A stretch of 64,000 nt of DNA from Alkalimonas amylolytica. Its GTDB lineage: Bacteria > Pseudomonadota > Gammaproteobacteria > Enterobacterales > Alteromonadaceae. The notes below the pieces were generated by a model. That model was not told the DNA's origin, made no database searches, and was given only the letters and a program-made list of their open reading frames with translations. Position 1 is the stretch's first letter, and each line of letters opens with the position of its first letter. The stretch covers positions 519,312 to 583,311 of the forward strand of contig NZ_FNRM01000002.1 in NCBI RefSeq assembly GCF_900107845.1. The letters are read 5' to 3'. The position numbers were made by a program, and so were the translations under genes. Positions 7,940-17,351 of the stretch are shown here, one piece after another.

Positions 7940-9147
7940 ATACTGTTAACCTCTGTTGGCCCTGCTGTCGATGTGTTCGTTAAATCAAGAGCATCCATAA
8001 TCTGCTTATTAATTTTCACCACATCAAATTTTTGCTCGGCCAGTTGCCGGCTATATCGGCCCATGCCATCAATTTGCTGGGGATGGTCAATAAAGTACAA
8101 CATTTGTTTCACCAAAGCACCGACATCGTGTGGTGGTATTAAAAAGCCATTTTTCCCTGGCTCGACCGTTTCCCGACAGCCTGGCATATCGGTGGTAATG
8201 ACCGGCAACCCCACAGCCATAGCCTCCTGACTGCTCCGTGGTACCCCTTCGCGGTAATAAGAAGGGAGAACAAAAACGCTGGATTGCGCCAGCCAATCCA
8301 CCACATTAGTCACTAAGCCTGGATAGACAATCAATCCACTTGTAACGCAATCATCCAACTCTTGACGGCTTATGGACCCCTTGGCAGTGTCTGGCTCACC
8401 GACCACCAGGAACTCTACCTCCGGGTGCTTTGCTTTTACTTCTTTAGCGGCTTGCAAAAAATAGCGGATACCTTTTTCCTGCAATAAGCGACCAACAAAG
8501 ATAAAGCGTATTGGCTTTAATTGCGGCGGATGGTAAGGATAACGGTGCAAGCAGGTACCGATACCGCTCAGCACAGTCAGCCTGGGGATAGCAATGCGAT
8601 ACTGATGAATAAGATCCTGATAATCATCTGGGTTGAGTAAAAACACCTGGTGTGTTTTGGGTAATACAAAACGGTAGAGACCCACCTGAACTCGCCGGAC
8701 AAAACGACAACGCAGTCCTGCCCCTTGGGGTGGCTCGATGAAAGCCCTGCCTAAACCTTCAATTTTCGCCACCCGAAAGGGTACTTTGGCCAACCAGGCG
8801 GCAAGGGTACCAAAAATAACGGGTTTGACGAAATAACAGAAACTGATATCAATACGTAGTTGTTTGAACAGGCGATAGAGTTGCCAAGTGGTCAATAAGT
8901 CACTAAAAGGGTTATAGCTAAAACGGTTGAGTTGATAGGGCACCGGAATAGCGCCAAGCTCTCGAACCGCTCTCAGGCTGTGTTCGGAATAGTCGGTGGC
9001 AAAGGCATACACCTCATGACCGGCAGACACCAGCTCAGAAATTAGATCACTGCGAAAGTTCAGCATGGCCTGAGTCAATGAGCCCACCACAGCGATACGC
9101 TTGCTATGACCGCCAACGGCTTGGTTGTTATCGCTTTGCTGCATCAT
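7936..9147 (-). CDS. GT4-family glycosyltransferase
   Basis: A 403-residue retaining GT-B glycosyltransferase. The N-terminal domain begins with [20 protein letters not shown] (near residue 16), the glycosyltransferase-4-like fold. The C-terminal domain has [38 protein letters not shown] with the donor-binding E-x7-E, and GLPVITTD. This matches the family that includes WcaL/Cap-type GlcNAc, GalNAc or Qui2NAc transferases with '[13 protein letters not shown]', but the sugar specificity cannot be read. Its start (ATGATG at 9147) overlaps the KpsC-like stop, and its stop overlaps the rfbB start: translational coupling inside the capsule operon. Confidence 0.88.
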   Translation of the reverse strand: MMQQSDNNQAVGGHSKRIAVVGSLTQAMLNFRSDLISELVSAGHEVYAFATDYSEHSLRAVRELGAIPVPYQLNRFSYNPFSDLLTTWQLYRLFKQLRIDISFCYFVKPVIFGTLAAWLAKVPFRVAKIEGLGRAFIEPPQGAGLRCRFVRRVQVGLYRFVLPKTHQVFLLNPDDYQDLIHQYRIAIPRLTVLSGIGTCLHRYPYHPPQLKPIRFIFVGRLLQEKGIRYFLQAAKEVKAKHPEVEFLVVGEPDTAKGSISRQELDDCVTSGLIVYPGLVTNVVDWLAQSSVFVLPSYYREGVPRSSQEAMAVGLPVITTDMPGCRETVEPGKNGFLIPPHDVGALVKQMLYFIDHPQQIDGMGRYSRQLAEQKFDVVKINKQIMDALDLTNTSTAGPTEVNSI

Positions 9148-10958
9148 TTTTTTCCAAACAACAAATTCAGCACCATTCGCAGGCACCTACCAAGCCGCAG
9201 CATGATCTTACCTGCTATGGTAGGCAATCGCTGCCGGCGTTGCTCTATTTCCGTTAAAACTTGTTCCGGTGTGCTGAAACCACCCGTTACATCGCTGATA
9301 TAGCGCGGATAGGCGATCAATGTGGCGTAAACAAGAGTCGCCAGATCCAAGGTTCGACCTCGCCGGGGTGGCGGCGCTGTATCTTCGGTTAAGCCCCAAC
9401 CAGCATAAAATGGCCAGCCATAGCAGACCACTTTTTTACCACGCAGCAATGCCTCAAAGCCGGTGAGTGACGTGAGCAGATGCACTTCATCAACTTGTTC
9501 CAGCAGCACTGCCATGCCGACATCGAGTACCAGCTCATCGCAGTATGTGCTAACGTCATCTTCACCGACCCCTTTGGCTCTGGCGCCCGAATGCACATCC
9601 GGATGTGGTTTGTAGATCACCCAGGCATCCGGGTTCTTCTGACGTACCTGCATTAATAATTGCAGATTTGAGCGTATCTGGTGAGCTCCAAACTCAATGG
9701 ATGCATCTGTTTCCACCTGGCCAGGTACCAGCACGACTCTCTTATTGGTATCTGGGCGCTGCCAACCGGAATCACCAACATTGTATTTGGTAACACCTTG
9801 TTCGCAAATGCGCTGTCGTAACGCCTCAGCCCGCTCACGCTGTTGATCAGACAATATCAACTGTTGCAATAGCAGTTCCAGATCCGATGGTTGAGTGGCA
9901 TCAAAGTACAAGCCGTGCTGATCAAAGATCCACGACATAGGCTGAGCAAACTCTGCACCCAGCCCTACCGAGCGAATAAAACCATCTTCTAGCCTAACCA
10001 GCCTTAAGCCAGCCTGAACAACCGGCAAGGCTCTTCGTCCCCAGACCAAGATAGTCCCCTGTTTCGGCAACACAGCTTCTTTGTTCAAAAAGGTAATCGT
10101 GCGGCCCTGTACAAAGCACTGAAGTGTTTTGCGCCAGAATCGTGAAAAGCCAACGGCATACAGGCGCCCAGGCAAGGCCATGCGCGTGCTATGTTGTAAG
10201 CCAGCCCATGCCAGCAAATCAGCAACATCGCAGGGTAGCTGTCGCTCTGGATGCAAAGCCTGCTCCCCTGCCAGAATGGCGTAATGCACAAAAGCCGCCA
10301 ACTCCACGTTGGCTATGTGTTGAGCACTAAATACCCCCTGGCTAAGGGTGCAGCTGACCCACGGTGAGTCGGTCTGGCAATACAGTGGTTTTTGCCAAAG
10401 TAATGCTTCCAACCCCAACAATGAGCGGCTACAAAAAACCCGAGGGGCTGTTTGCATCAAACTCGCGGTGTGACAGGCGGTCTGAAAGTGCAACCGCTCT
10501 GAAGCTGACTTTGCAGCAGTATGCTGAGCGACTTGCTGTTGCAATTGCAGCAAGCGCTGTTGTTCACTCTGTTGAGCCGATGCCAGGCATAGGATCGGCT
10601 CCGGATAAGTCACGGCCTGTTCCAGCATCTGGTAAAACAGCTGATCACTGCATTGGCTGTCAATTAAAATTAACTGGTACGGGGCCAGAGGGCACTCTGG
10701 CGGCTTTAAATAGTTACTAACCGCCAGCTCAAACTGTTGCCACAGCTTTATAAATGCAAGACTTTGGCTGTGTTGGCTGGCAGAGAGTGGTACCTTGATT
10801 TGCTCTCGCCAGTACAGAAGTGCTTCGGCCGGTCCGGATAAAGCACGACTGAAAGCAGGCGCGGCAGTCAGCAAGGTCCAATCAGCCCGACTGGTTTGCT
10901 CCTGCAAAACGGCAGTGGATAAGTTCAATGGTGCTATACCGTTAGTCCAGGTGATCAC
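9144..10958 (-). CDS. kpsC: KpsC-like capsule beta-Kdo transferase, shortened N-terminal module
   Basis: KpsC builds the poly-Kdo linker between the lipid anchor and the capsule chain at the cytoplasmic face. The C-terminal half (about 285-600) keeps the module signatures: WGRRALPVVQ, RLEDGFIRSVGLG, FDATQPSDLE, VLVPGQVETD, VIYKPHPDVH and SLTGFEALLRGKKVVCYGWPFYAGWGLT. The N-terminal half is divergent, keeping only a block like SLLGLEALLWQKPLYC near residue 175 and lacking an RLEDGF-type motif. At 604 residues it is about 70 shorter than E. coli KpsC (675). The start is GTG at 10958, inside the end of kpsE (17-base overlap). No KpsS is visible in the window. Confidence 0.8.
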   Translation of the reverse strand: MITWTNGIAPLNLSTAVLQEQTSRADWTLLTAAPAFSRALSGPAEALLYWREQIKVPLSASQHSQSLAFIKLWQQFELAVSNYLKPPECPLAPYQLILIDSQCSDQLFYQMLEQAVTYPEPILCLASAQQSEQQRLLQLQQQVAQHTAAKSASERLHFQTACHTASLMQTAPRVFCSRSLLGLEALLWQKPLYCQTDSPWVSCTLSQGVFSAQHIANVELAAFVHYAILAGEQALHPERQLPCDVADLLAWAGLQHSTRMALPGRLYAVGFSRFWRKTLQCFVQGRTITFLNKEAVLPKQGTILVWGRRALPVVQAGLRLVRLEDGFIRSVGLGAEFAQPMSWIFDQHGLYFDATQPSDLELLLQQLILSDQQRERAEALRQRICEQGVTKYNVGDSGWQRPDTNKRVVLVPGQVETDASIEFGAHQIRSNLQLLMQVRQKNPDAWVIYKPHPDVHSGARAKGVGEDDVSTYCDELVLDVGMAVLLEQVDEVHLLTSLTGFEALLRGKKVVCYGWPFYAGWGLTEDTAPPPRRGRTLDLATLVYATLIAYPRYISDVTGGFSTPEQVLTEIEQRRQRLPTIAGKIMLRLGRCLRMVLNLLFGKK

Positions 10959-12024
10959 GAATGATGGCTCGCGTTAATTGAGCGATGCCGGCCAGCAAGA
11001 TAACAAAAAAGCAGACTACAGCGAAGTTATAGCTACGCCGCGGCTCTACCGAATATTGTGCCATCGTAGGGTATTGCAGTACCGATACCTGTTTGAGTTT
11101 GCGTGCAGCCTCAACCCGGGTGGTTTCAAGCATTAACAAGGAGTTAGAATACAGTTCAAGTGCAAACTGTGCTTGCAAGGTAAGAGTTTCGAACTCCGCA
11201 GAAATGCGGTTTAATGCATCGCCATCAGCTGTTGCCATCTTATTTCGTTCTTGCTGAATTTGCGTATTTAATGCCTGAATTTGACTGTCCAACCGCAAAA
11301 TTTCCGGCGAACTGGAGCTTTGAAAGCTACTGCTTGCTTTACGCTGAGCTTCCAGCAGCGCTTTTTGCGCCTCCAGCTGGGCAACAATCATCATAATGCT
11401 TTCCACCGAGCCCGTAGGCGACACCAGGCCATGGGTATTTTGAAAGGTCAGTAAGGCTTCACGGGCGCTGTACAATCGTCTCTCCAACACCTCCACCTGC
11501 CCCTCAATAAAGGCAACCTGTTCTTCTGCCAGGCGTTGACCCATCCGGTTCATATGCAACTCACCTTCTTGCAATAAGGTTTTCGCAATACGTTGTGCCA
11601 TTTCAGGAGTATAGGCCTGAACCCGAAGCCTAAGCACATTGGCATAATCGTCAAAGTGAACATCAATACGCTTTTGCATATAGCGGTGAAATTTCTCTAT
11701 CGGGGCATCCTCACTGCTAAGGCGCGACCAGCGATCGATGTCTTTGCTGGCGAAATGCTGACGAATGTGCAGACGCTCCTCCAACACGTTCAGCATATCT
11801 ACCGACAACATGTGGTCGCGCAACAGCAACAGATCACCAGCTCCGGATGTGCCAGACAAAATAGAAGAGAAATTCAGACTGGCCGGTGATATTTCCGGAC
11901 TTTTCAGCACAATATTCGCTTCTGATACATAGCGATCAGTTGCGAGCAGCATCCAATAAAAAAATGATACCAAGATGACTACCAGCGCAACGCCCCATTG
12001 CGGGTGTTGTTGAAGTTTATTCAT
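10942..12024 (-). CDS. kpsE: Capsule export inner-membrane protein, KpsE-like (polysaccharide copolymerase)
   Basis: Periplasm-spanning partner that links the KpsMT exporter to the outer-membrane channel. It has a membrane segment at residues 10-28 (VALVVILVSFFYWMLLA), a periplasmic part with a long coiled-coil region (about 150-270), an SVEPRRSYN motif (proline-rich PCP signature) near 325, and a C-terminal membrane segment. No Walker motif or tyrosine tail is present, so it is the kinase-free PCP-3 type rather than Wzc. The 360-residue length is close to KpsE/CtrB. Its start overlaps the KpsT stop by four bases. Confidence 0.88.
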   Translation of the reverse strand: MNKLQQHPQWGVALVVILVSFFYWMLLATDRYVSEANIVLKSPEISPASLNFSSILSGTSGAGDLLLLRDHMLSVDMLNVLEERLHIRQHFASKDIDRWSRLSSEDAPIEKFHRYMQKRIDVHFDDYANVLRLRVQAYTPEMAQRIAKTLLQEGELHMNRMGQRLAEEQVAFIEGQVEVLERRLYSAREALLTFQNTHGLVSPTGSVESIMMIVAQLEAQKALLEAQRKASSSFQSSSSPEILRLDSQIQALNTQIQQERNKMATADGDALNRISAEFETLTLQAQFALELYSNSLLMLETTRVEAARKLKQVSVLQYPTMAQYSVEPRRSYNFAVVCFFVILLAGIAQLTRAIIRDHLD

Positions 12025-12683
12025 TTATCTATACTCTCATTGTAAGCTGATAATGCATCGTCCAGTTTATCAAACCAAATTGCCTGGCCTTGATGCAACC
12101 AGATACCGGCCTGACACAAATCTTGTAAAATTCCTACGCTGTGTGAAACCATAATCAAGCTGGACTTGCCAATACGACTACGAAAAGCTTTCTTGGCTTT
12201 CTTTTTAAACGCGGTATCACCAACTGCAGTTGCTTCATCGGAAATATACACATCAAAATCAAAGGCTAAGGATAAACCGAAAGCCAACCGACTACGCATA
12301 CCACTGGAGTAGGTTTTCATTGGCTGGTCAAAAGCCTTGCCTATTTCCGCGAAGTCTTCAACATAATCGATAATGTGCTGCATCCTATCTTCACCGCCAT
12401 GAATGCGGGCCACAAACTTCACATTCTGCCGGCCGGTCATGCTGCCTTGAAAACCACCCTTTAAGCCAATAGGCCAGGATATCTTGCTATTGGTGATGAT
12501 TTCACCTCTATCCGGTGCATCCATTCGGGCCAGAAGCTTTAACAGCGTGGACTTCCCAGCTCCATTACGCCCAATCAAACCGACACTGACACCTTGAGGA
12601 ATCACAAAGTTGACATCTTTCAATACCCAATCCCCGCCAAAAGGACCATGGTATCGCTTGTATAGATTACGAACTTCAATCAT
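12021..12683 (-). CDS. kpsT: Capsule polysaccharide ABC exporter, ATP-binding subunit
   Basis: ATPase that drives export of the lipid-linked capsule across the inner membrane with KpsM. The 220-residue protein has Walker A GRNGAGKST (about residues 38-46), an ABC signature in the form YSSGMRSRLAFGLSLAF, and Walker B DVYISDEATAVGD, the KpsT/Wzt-type variant in which the usual DEP is DEA. The compact length, without a C-terminal sugar-binding domain, is typical of KpsT rather than Wzt. Four-base ATGA overlaps on both sides (KpsM upstream, KpsE downstream) show tight coupling. Confidence 0.95.
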   Translation of the reverse strand: MIEVRNLYKRYHGPFGGDWVLKDVNFVIPQGVSVGLIGRNGAGKSTLLKLLARMDAPDRGEIITNSKISWPIGLKGGFQGSMTGRQNVKFVARIHGGEDRMQHIIDYVEDFAEIGKAFDQPMKTYSSGMRSRLAFGLSLAFDFDVYISDEATAVGDTAFKKKAKKAFRSRIGKSSLIMVSHSVGILQDLCQAGIWLHQGQAIWFDKLDDALSAYNESIDK

Positions 12684-13465
12684 CGTGCCATCAACTTAGT
12701 TTTAAGACGGATCTGCAGCATCAAGCCAAGCAGAATCATACTAAGACTTAATGCCATCGGATACACCAACTCTATGCCATGGATGCTCCGATAAGCCGGA
12801 AAAAATGCATAGCGCATGCTTTCAACGGCATGCAATATGGGGTTGTAAATAAGTACCTGCTGCACGCTGTATGGCATGAGTTGGACAGGAATAATGACAC
12901 CAGACAAAAAATACAAGGGGAACATCATCATACGAATGATTTTTTCAGACTCCTGCACCAGTGTCACAGCAATCGAGAACACCAGGCCAAAACCAAGACC
13001 AAGCAGCCAAAGCGTTATCCAGGCAACCATCACTCCTAAAGGGTCTACTGGCAGAATATTCAAACCAACGAAAGCCGCCCCTAACACCAGCAACATGAAT
13101 ACGATGGTTTTGAGGACTCCCTCCAGTGCAGCCCGAACGACGACGGTATCAACAGGGTGAAGCTGTCTGTAAGCGAATAAACCGCTATTCGCATTGATGG
13201 CTGACATGGAGCGTGTGGCTGCATCTCTGAAGATGAAAAAGCCCATCAAGCCCACGATAAGATAAGGAATAAAGTCAGCTCCGGGAATAAAACGGATCCG
13301 TCCCATAAATTCGCGCACGGCAATCATCAGCATAATGTGCGCTACAGGCTCCAACAGCATCCAGGTCCAGCCAAAGCGATCGCCCGACATTCTGGCCATG
13401 GCTTCACGCATAAAGAGTGCATACCATACATGCAAGGTGACCTGTGCTGAGCTGCGCTCTTTCAT
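12680..13465 (-). CDS. kpsM: Capsule polysaccharide ABC exporter, permease subunit
   Basis: Membrane half of the KpsMT exporter. About six hydrophobic segments are visible, including IPYLIVGLMGFFIFRD, IVFMLLVLGAAFVGLNIL, ITLWLLGLGFGLVFSIAVTL, and MMFPLYFLSGVIIPVQLMP with the YFLSG motif of ABC-2 exporters. The start at 13465 (261 residues, like E. coli KpsM at 258) is preferred to the longer frame to 13627, whose extra residues overlap the KpsD-like gene. The leader CAGCAAACCGATG resembles the one before the KpsD-like gene. The gap to that gene is 19 bases. Confidence 0.93.
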   Translation of the reverse strand: MKERSSAQVTLHVWYALFMREAMARMSGDRFGWTWMLLEPVAHIMLMIAVREFMGRIRFIPGADFIPYLIVGLMGFFIFRDAATRSMSAINANSGLFAYRQLHPVDTVVVRAALEGVLKTIVFMLLVLGAAFVGLNILPVDPLGVMVAWITLWLLGLGFGLVFSIAVTLVQESEKIIRMMMFPLYFLSGVIIPVQLMPYSVQQVLIYNPILHAVESMRYAFFPAYRSIHGIELVYPMALSLSMILLGLMLQIRLKTKLMAR

Positions 13466-13484
13466 CGGTTTGCTGCCTGCTCCG

Positions 13485-15212
13485 TTAGATGTCCAGCGCC
13501 ACTTTGGCAGCAATAGCAATTTGATAGATAATTTGCGTAAGTGTCGATGCCAGTTGTAAATTCTTGGTGGTGACGGCTGGTAACACCAAGATCTCATCAC
13601 CCGCACGCAATTCAACATCACGCGCATTTCTCACTTCGCCATTTTGCCGCACAATCAGAACACGTCGTTTGTCGGCATGCTGGCTAAATCCACCAGCAGC
13701 TTCGATGTAATCCCAGGCACTCATACTCGGAACAAAAATCGAGGCTTGCGGGATATAAACTTCGCCGCTGACTAAAATAGAATCCGACCTCTCCGGGATA
13801 GTGATTATATCGCCATCTTGCAAACGCACATCCAACAGTTGGTCACGATGGCTAACGACCAGGCGACCATTGGGTTCTACTTCGCGGGCGCGGGCCACAA
13901 AAGCACTGATGAGCTCGGCTTCACGTACCCGAATGGCAGACTCTTCGGCCGTTGATGACGAGGCTCCAAGGTAGGTGGTTTCCAGCCGCCGTAAAGACTC
14001 GAGCAGGGATTCACGCTGACGCTCGGCTACACTGACCCGACGAATGGAGATGCTGCGGGTTTCAGCAATCACTTGATCAACCGGGATATTATCCAACAAC
14101 TGATGCAAAGTGACATTTTTCGGTAAAATAAAGAAGGATGGCCCATAGTAACTGCCTTCCAGTTGCACAACGATGGTATCAGCCTGACGATCGGCGACAA
14201 AAACCACCTCATCGCCATTGGCGATAGTCAGTTCGGCAAAAGCCTCCAAAGCCTGATAATTGGCATAGGGGCCATTGGCACGCTGGCCACGCACCAAGGC
14301 ATGGGATGCCCCGGCATCCAGTTGTGCCAGTTGCATCAGAGTGGCGCCATAGAGCACGTCATCGTTTAGCTCGTAGTAATATGCCCTGCCAACTTGACCA
14401 TGCACTGCAATCTGGGGCCCCCGCCGTTCCACCAGAATGGTGTCACCATTTTGTAACTGGGCATGTTCTAACTTACCTTCAAGCAAAAAATCGTACAAAT
14501 CCATTTTTGCCAGGGTTTCACCATTACGTAGCAAACGAATGCGGCGATAACTTCCCTGCTCTTCATCAATGCCGCTCGCTTGGTCAAGGAAATAAAGAAT
14601 GGAGTCGTTAGGAACGCCAGCGTAACGGCCCGGCTTATTGACGAAGCCAGTGACGAACACTGCCACCGGCTGCACACCCTGCAAGTTGGTGTATACATAC
14701 ACATTGTCCGGATAGACTTTGCGAACGGCATTGCGCACAATACTATCGAGCTGATTGTGACTGACCCCCTGCACCTGCACCGGGCCAATGCTGGGAATAA
14801 AAATATTGCCTTGCGCATCCACCGGCAAAATACGATCAATATCGATGGCTCCCCACACACGTAAGGTGATCTGATCACCGGGAAGAATCCTATAATCTGG
14901 GTTCAGACCATCGGCTCGGGTACCTCGAAAACCGCCACTGAATAACTCAGCACCAAACGGGCGTATGTCTTTGCCTGCACCCTGCGCCATAGTGGGGATA
15001 GGGCCATACCCGCCTTGCTGCCAATTGACGCTTGAAACCGGCTCTTGAAGTGTCTGCTGCGCTTGCATGGCTTGAGCCTGCCGTATCTGAGCTTGTTGAG
15101 CCTGATCAGCAAAGGAGTTAGCGAGTACCATAGTGCTGCAACATAAAAAGCCGGCAAATGCTGCCACAGCAAACCGGCCAAGGCGCAAAGAAATTTGTTT
15201 CATCGTGTTCAT
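13485..15212 (-). CDS. kpsD: Polysaccharide export outer-membrane/periplasmic protein (KpsD/Wza family)
   Basis: Forms or connects to the outer-membrane exit channel for the capsule. A signal peptide (about residues 1-31, ending MVLANS) precedes the polysaccharide export domain DYRILPGDQITLRVWGAID (around 100). Several SLBB beta-grasp domains follow, seen as VFVTGFVNKPGRYAGVP, IAVHGQVGRAYYYEL and ILVSGEVYIPQASIFVPS. The C-terminus is hydrophobic. About 575 residues, close to E. coli KpsD (558). The start at 15212 is chosen over 15203 and the longer frame because its leader GGCAGCAAACGGATG parallels that of kpsM; the choice is uncertain by three codons. Confidence 0.88.
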   Translation of the reverse strand: MNTMKQISLRLGRFAVAAFAGFLCCSTMVLANSFADQAQQAQIRQAQAMQAQQTLQEPVSSVNWQQGGYGPIPTMAQGAGKDIRPFGAELFSGGFRGTRADGLNPDYRILPGDQITLRVWGAIDIDRILPVDAQGNIFIPSIGPVQVQGVSHNQLDSIVRNAVRKVYPDNVYVYTNLQGVQPVAVFVTGFVNKPGRYAGVPNDSILYFLDQASGIDEEQGSYRRIRLLRNGETLAKMDLYDFLLEGKLEHAQLQNGDTILVERRGPQIAVHGQVGRAYYYELNDDVLYGATLMQLAQLDAGASHALVRGQRANGPYANYQALEAFAELTIANGDEVVFVADRQADTIVVQLEGSYYGPSFFILPKNVTLHQLLDNIPVDQVIAETRSISIRRVSVAERQRESLLESLRRLETTYLGASSSTAEESAIRVREAELISAFVARAREVEPNGRLVVSHRDQLLDVRLQDGDIITIPERSDSILVSGEVYIPQASIFVPSMSAWDYIEAAGGFSQHADKRRVLIVRQNGEVRNARDVELRAGDEILVLPAVTTKNLQLASTLTQIIYQIAIAAKVALDI

Positions 15213-15259
15213 CCGTTTGCTGCCGTGCCTGAAGCAGGCATAAAGTTTCTCTACCTTGT

Positions 15260-15628
15260 TCAGAATGCCAAAGCCCTGCTCTGGTACCATTGTTGCGCTT
15301 CATTCTGGCAAACCAGCGCGGTTTCACTGCGCTGCGCTAAAGCAAGGTCTAGCGCCAGGCAAAGCCGGTTGCTGGCTGAAATATAGCGATCTCTTACCGT
15401 CGCCTGTACCGGGTTGCCCCAGGGTGATTCTGTTAATTGCAGTTGATCGCCACTGTTGGCCAGCGCCAACACCGAAAAACTGCTGGCTGGTAACAAGGGC
15501 ATCGCTGCAATGGAGTCAGCTGACAGCACAGAAGTGCTGTTTGAGTTGGTGCTGACACAGGCAGCACTTACCGAGACGGCTGCAGCTATCAGCAGCAGAC
15601 GCAAAAAGCTGGTTCGGGTGTTGTGCAT
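15260..15628 (-). CDS. Small lipoprotein at the head of the capsule operon
   Basis: A 122-residue predicted lipoprotein: the signal MHNTRTSFLRLLLIAAAVSV ends in the lipobox SAAC (C24). The mature part is short, with a low-complexity Ser/Thr stretch and then a domain containing LTESPWGNPVQATVRDRYIS, ASNRLC and VCQNEAQQW; two cysteines may form a disulfide. I do not recognise a named family with certainty. In-frame ATGs at 15637 and 15643 are alternatives; the one at 15628 gives the best signal peptide and has GGA seven bases upstream. It lies 47 bases before the KpsD-like start, so it probably shares its transcript and may act at the outer membrane in export or assembly. Confidence 0.7.
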   Translation of the reverse strand: MHNTRTSFLRLLLIAAAVSVSAACVSTNSNSTSVLSADSIAAMPLLPASSFSVLALANSGDQLQLTESPWGNPVQATVRDRYISASNRLCLALDLALAQRSETALVCQNEAQQWYQSRALAF

Positions 15629-15914
15629 AAAATCCATCTTCATTAAGCATAAACTGCCGCTTAGCAACCGCAGTCTGAGCTTTTTATAGGGGTTTATCTG
15701 GCGTCCAGAACAGTGCAAAAATAGTATCACTTCAACTTCATTGATGCCAGTATCAAATCCAGTTGCCAGTATAGCTGCAACAATTATAAACAATTTATGT
15801 AGTGAAGTATCACAACAGAGTGCCAGACACGACAGCATGTATCCCATCTGATAAACTAACACTTAGTGTAAAGAGCATATGTTCCGGTAGCAATGCATCA
15901 AAATGAGGTCCCAG

Positions 15915-16220
15915 ATGTTTTTTAACAGTCAACGTATTCCCGAACTTGAAGGGCTGAACTTTGCCGAGCGGATGCAGGTGATGCGTACAGCAGCCGATCG
16001 CTTGCCGGTACCGAAGAAGTTGCTACTAAATATTATCAAGCTGGTGATTTTGTTTGTGTTCTTTCTGATGATGGCAGAGGCCAATGACTGGCGCATTATC
16101 CCCTACGCCATTGCGCTGATTGTTGTGTATCCGGCCATTACCCGGCCACTGACCTACCTGTTGTGCCGGCCGGATTTGCCGGCGATTCGCAGGGAGCTGG
16201 AGCAAGCTACTGACAAGTAA
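15915..16220 (+). CDS. Small two-helix inner-membrane protein, unknown
   Basis: A 101-residue protein. The start at 15915 is set by GAGG six bases upstream; the ATG at 15903 has no such site. The N-terminus is amphipathic (FFNSQRIPELEGLNFAERMQ), followed by two hydrophobic segments (about residues 43-60 and 65-82) and a charged C-terminal tail. Function unknown. It resembles a family of ~100-residue membrane proteins in alteromonads (possibly DUF6170; I am not sure). It is divergent from the capsule operon, with about 290 bases between starts. Its TAA stop lies at the left edge of hairpin array E. Confidence 0.7.
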   Translation: MFFNSQRIPELEGLNFAERMQVMRTAADRLPVPKKLLLNIIKLVILFVFFLMMAEANDWRIIPYAIALIVVYPAITRPLTYLLCRPDLPAIRRELEQATDK

Positions 16221-16325
16221 CTTGCTGTGATAAGGCGCCAACGGCTCTGGTTACCACAGGTAAAGCCTCGTCATGACGCTGGCAACGCCAGATGGTTATC
16301 AGGCAGCAAAGCTGACGTCATTCCG
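16217..16325. repeat. Hairpin array E, between convergent genes
   Basis: Four hairpins: GCC-AAC-GGC (16237-16245), AGGT-AAA-GCCT with a G-T pair (16258-16268), CTGGC-AAC-GCCAG (16279-16291) and CAGC-AAA-GCTG (16304-16314). They are followed respectively by TCTGGTTACCAC, CGTCATGACG, ATGGTTATCA and ACGTCATTCCG. Each core contains GTNAY (GTTAC, GTCAT, GTTAT, GTCAT). The last core supplies the TGA stop of the aspartoacylase gene (16320-16318). At the left edge the TAA of the plus-strand gene sits in GTAAC (16217-16221), the same core inverted, between AGCAAG and CTTGCT arms. Same architecture as arrays A-D but far from the sugar-nucleotide genes. Confidence 0.6.
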
Positions 16326-17226
16326 AGGGTCGCACAGGCGCTACCTGCAGTATAATCTTCTCATTCAACGACATCGCCAGGTTGTTGTCGTAATAGGCTG
16401 CTTCGTTGATAAAACTTGGGTAAACTTCGCTCTGCCCTTCATAGGCCAGCTCTTGGCCATCAAACAGCTTAAAGATGGGGTCACCCGGTTTGATCGGTTT
16501 AAAATCCTGGTCCTGCACGTTTTTATGCACCATACCAAGACGCTCGCCCTGCTCATTGACCGGCAGGGTGATGCTGTGCAGGTAACGGTAGGCTTCTACT
16601 GCAGCAGGCAGCTCAGGCAACTGCTGGCGGTTGTATAAGTCGGTAAAATCCAGAATGTGTTGCGTCATGCTGTGCATTTGTTCCAGCACGTCTTGCCGAA
16701 GTACTGACTGTGGCTGCGGCCCCACTTCGACAATGACGCCATAGCGGCCTGTAGTGCAGAGCAGTTTATGCTCTTCAGCGGGCAAGTGATCTTCGTCACA
16801 GCTGATCACCGCTTCCGGCATTTTCATTTTGACGTAACCGGCCAGTTGGTTGTAAAAATCACCAGCCTGGGTCAGGATCAGCACCGGCCCCATATTGCTG
16901 GTGGTGTTGTGCAAGTCAATCACCAGATCCACTTTCGGATTGCCTTTGGGCCCAAGCACGGCATCAATCACTTTGGCCCGGCTTTGCTCGTAATTGCTAT
17001 GACTGGGGTTGTCCAAATCTTCGCGGCGGAACTGGCGGTTTAAATCAGCATCCAGGTAGCGCTTGTTGGCGCTATGCGCTTGTGGATTGGCAAACAGTGT
17101 CCAGGCATGAAAGCTCTGCCGTTGCAGAAGCTCAGGTTGGCGCTGGTACTGACGGATTAAATAAATACCGGAAAACTCATTACCATGAGTGCCACCAACG
17201 ATGGCCACTTGCTGGATAGGCTGCAT
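16318..17226 (-). CDS. Aspartoacylase (succinylglutamate desuccinylase/aspartoacylase family)
   Basis: A 302-residue zinc carboxypeptidase-like deacylase predicted to split N-acetylaspartate or a related N-acyl amino acid. The zinc ligands are visible in GGTHGNEFSG (H14, E17) and DLHNTTSNMG (H about 106), and the catalytic glutamate is in VIVEVGPQPQ near residue 176. The RYLDADLNR segment, which binds substrate in aspartoacylases, is near residue 59. Length and the HGNEFSG motif fit aspartoacylase better than AstE, and no arginine succinyltransferase genes are nearby. Its stop codon falls in hairpin array E. It stands alone. Confidence 0.85.
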   Translation of the reverse strand: MQPIQQVAIVGGTHGNEFSGIYLIRQYQRQPELLQRQSFHAWTLFANPQAHSANKRYLDADLNRQFRREDLDNPSHSNYEQSRAKVIDAVLGPKGNPKVDLVIDLHNTTSNMGPVLILTQAGDFYNQLAGYVKMKMPEAVISCDEDHLPAEEHKLLCTTGRYGVIVEVGPQPQSVLRQDVLEQMHSMTQHILDFTDLYNRQQLPELPAAVEAYRYLHSITLPVNEQGERLGMVHKNVQDQDFKPIKPGDPIFKLFDGQELAYEGQSEVYPSFINEAAYYDNNLAMSLNEKIILQVAPVRPSE

Positions 17227-17351
17227 AAGAAACTCCGCTTTACTAAGATGTTATGCAGTATGCCGCAAAAGCATTGGCTTGAGAACCAGCGCAAAAAGAA
17301 AAGAATAAAAATGCAGAAAAAAAGAATTTTAAGCCAAAAAAAGCTGTATTA

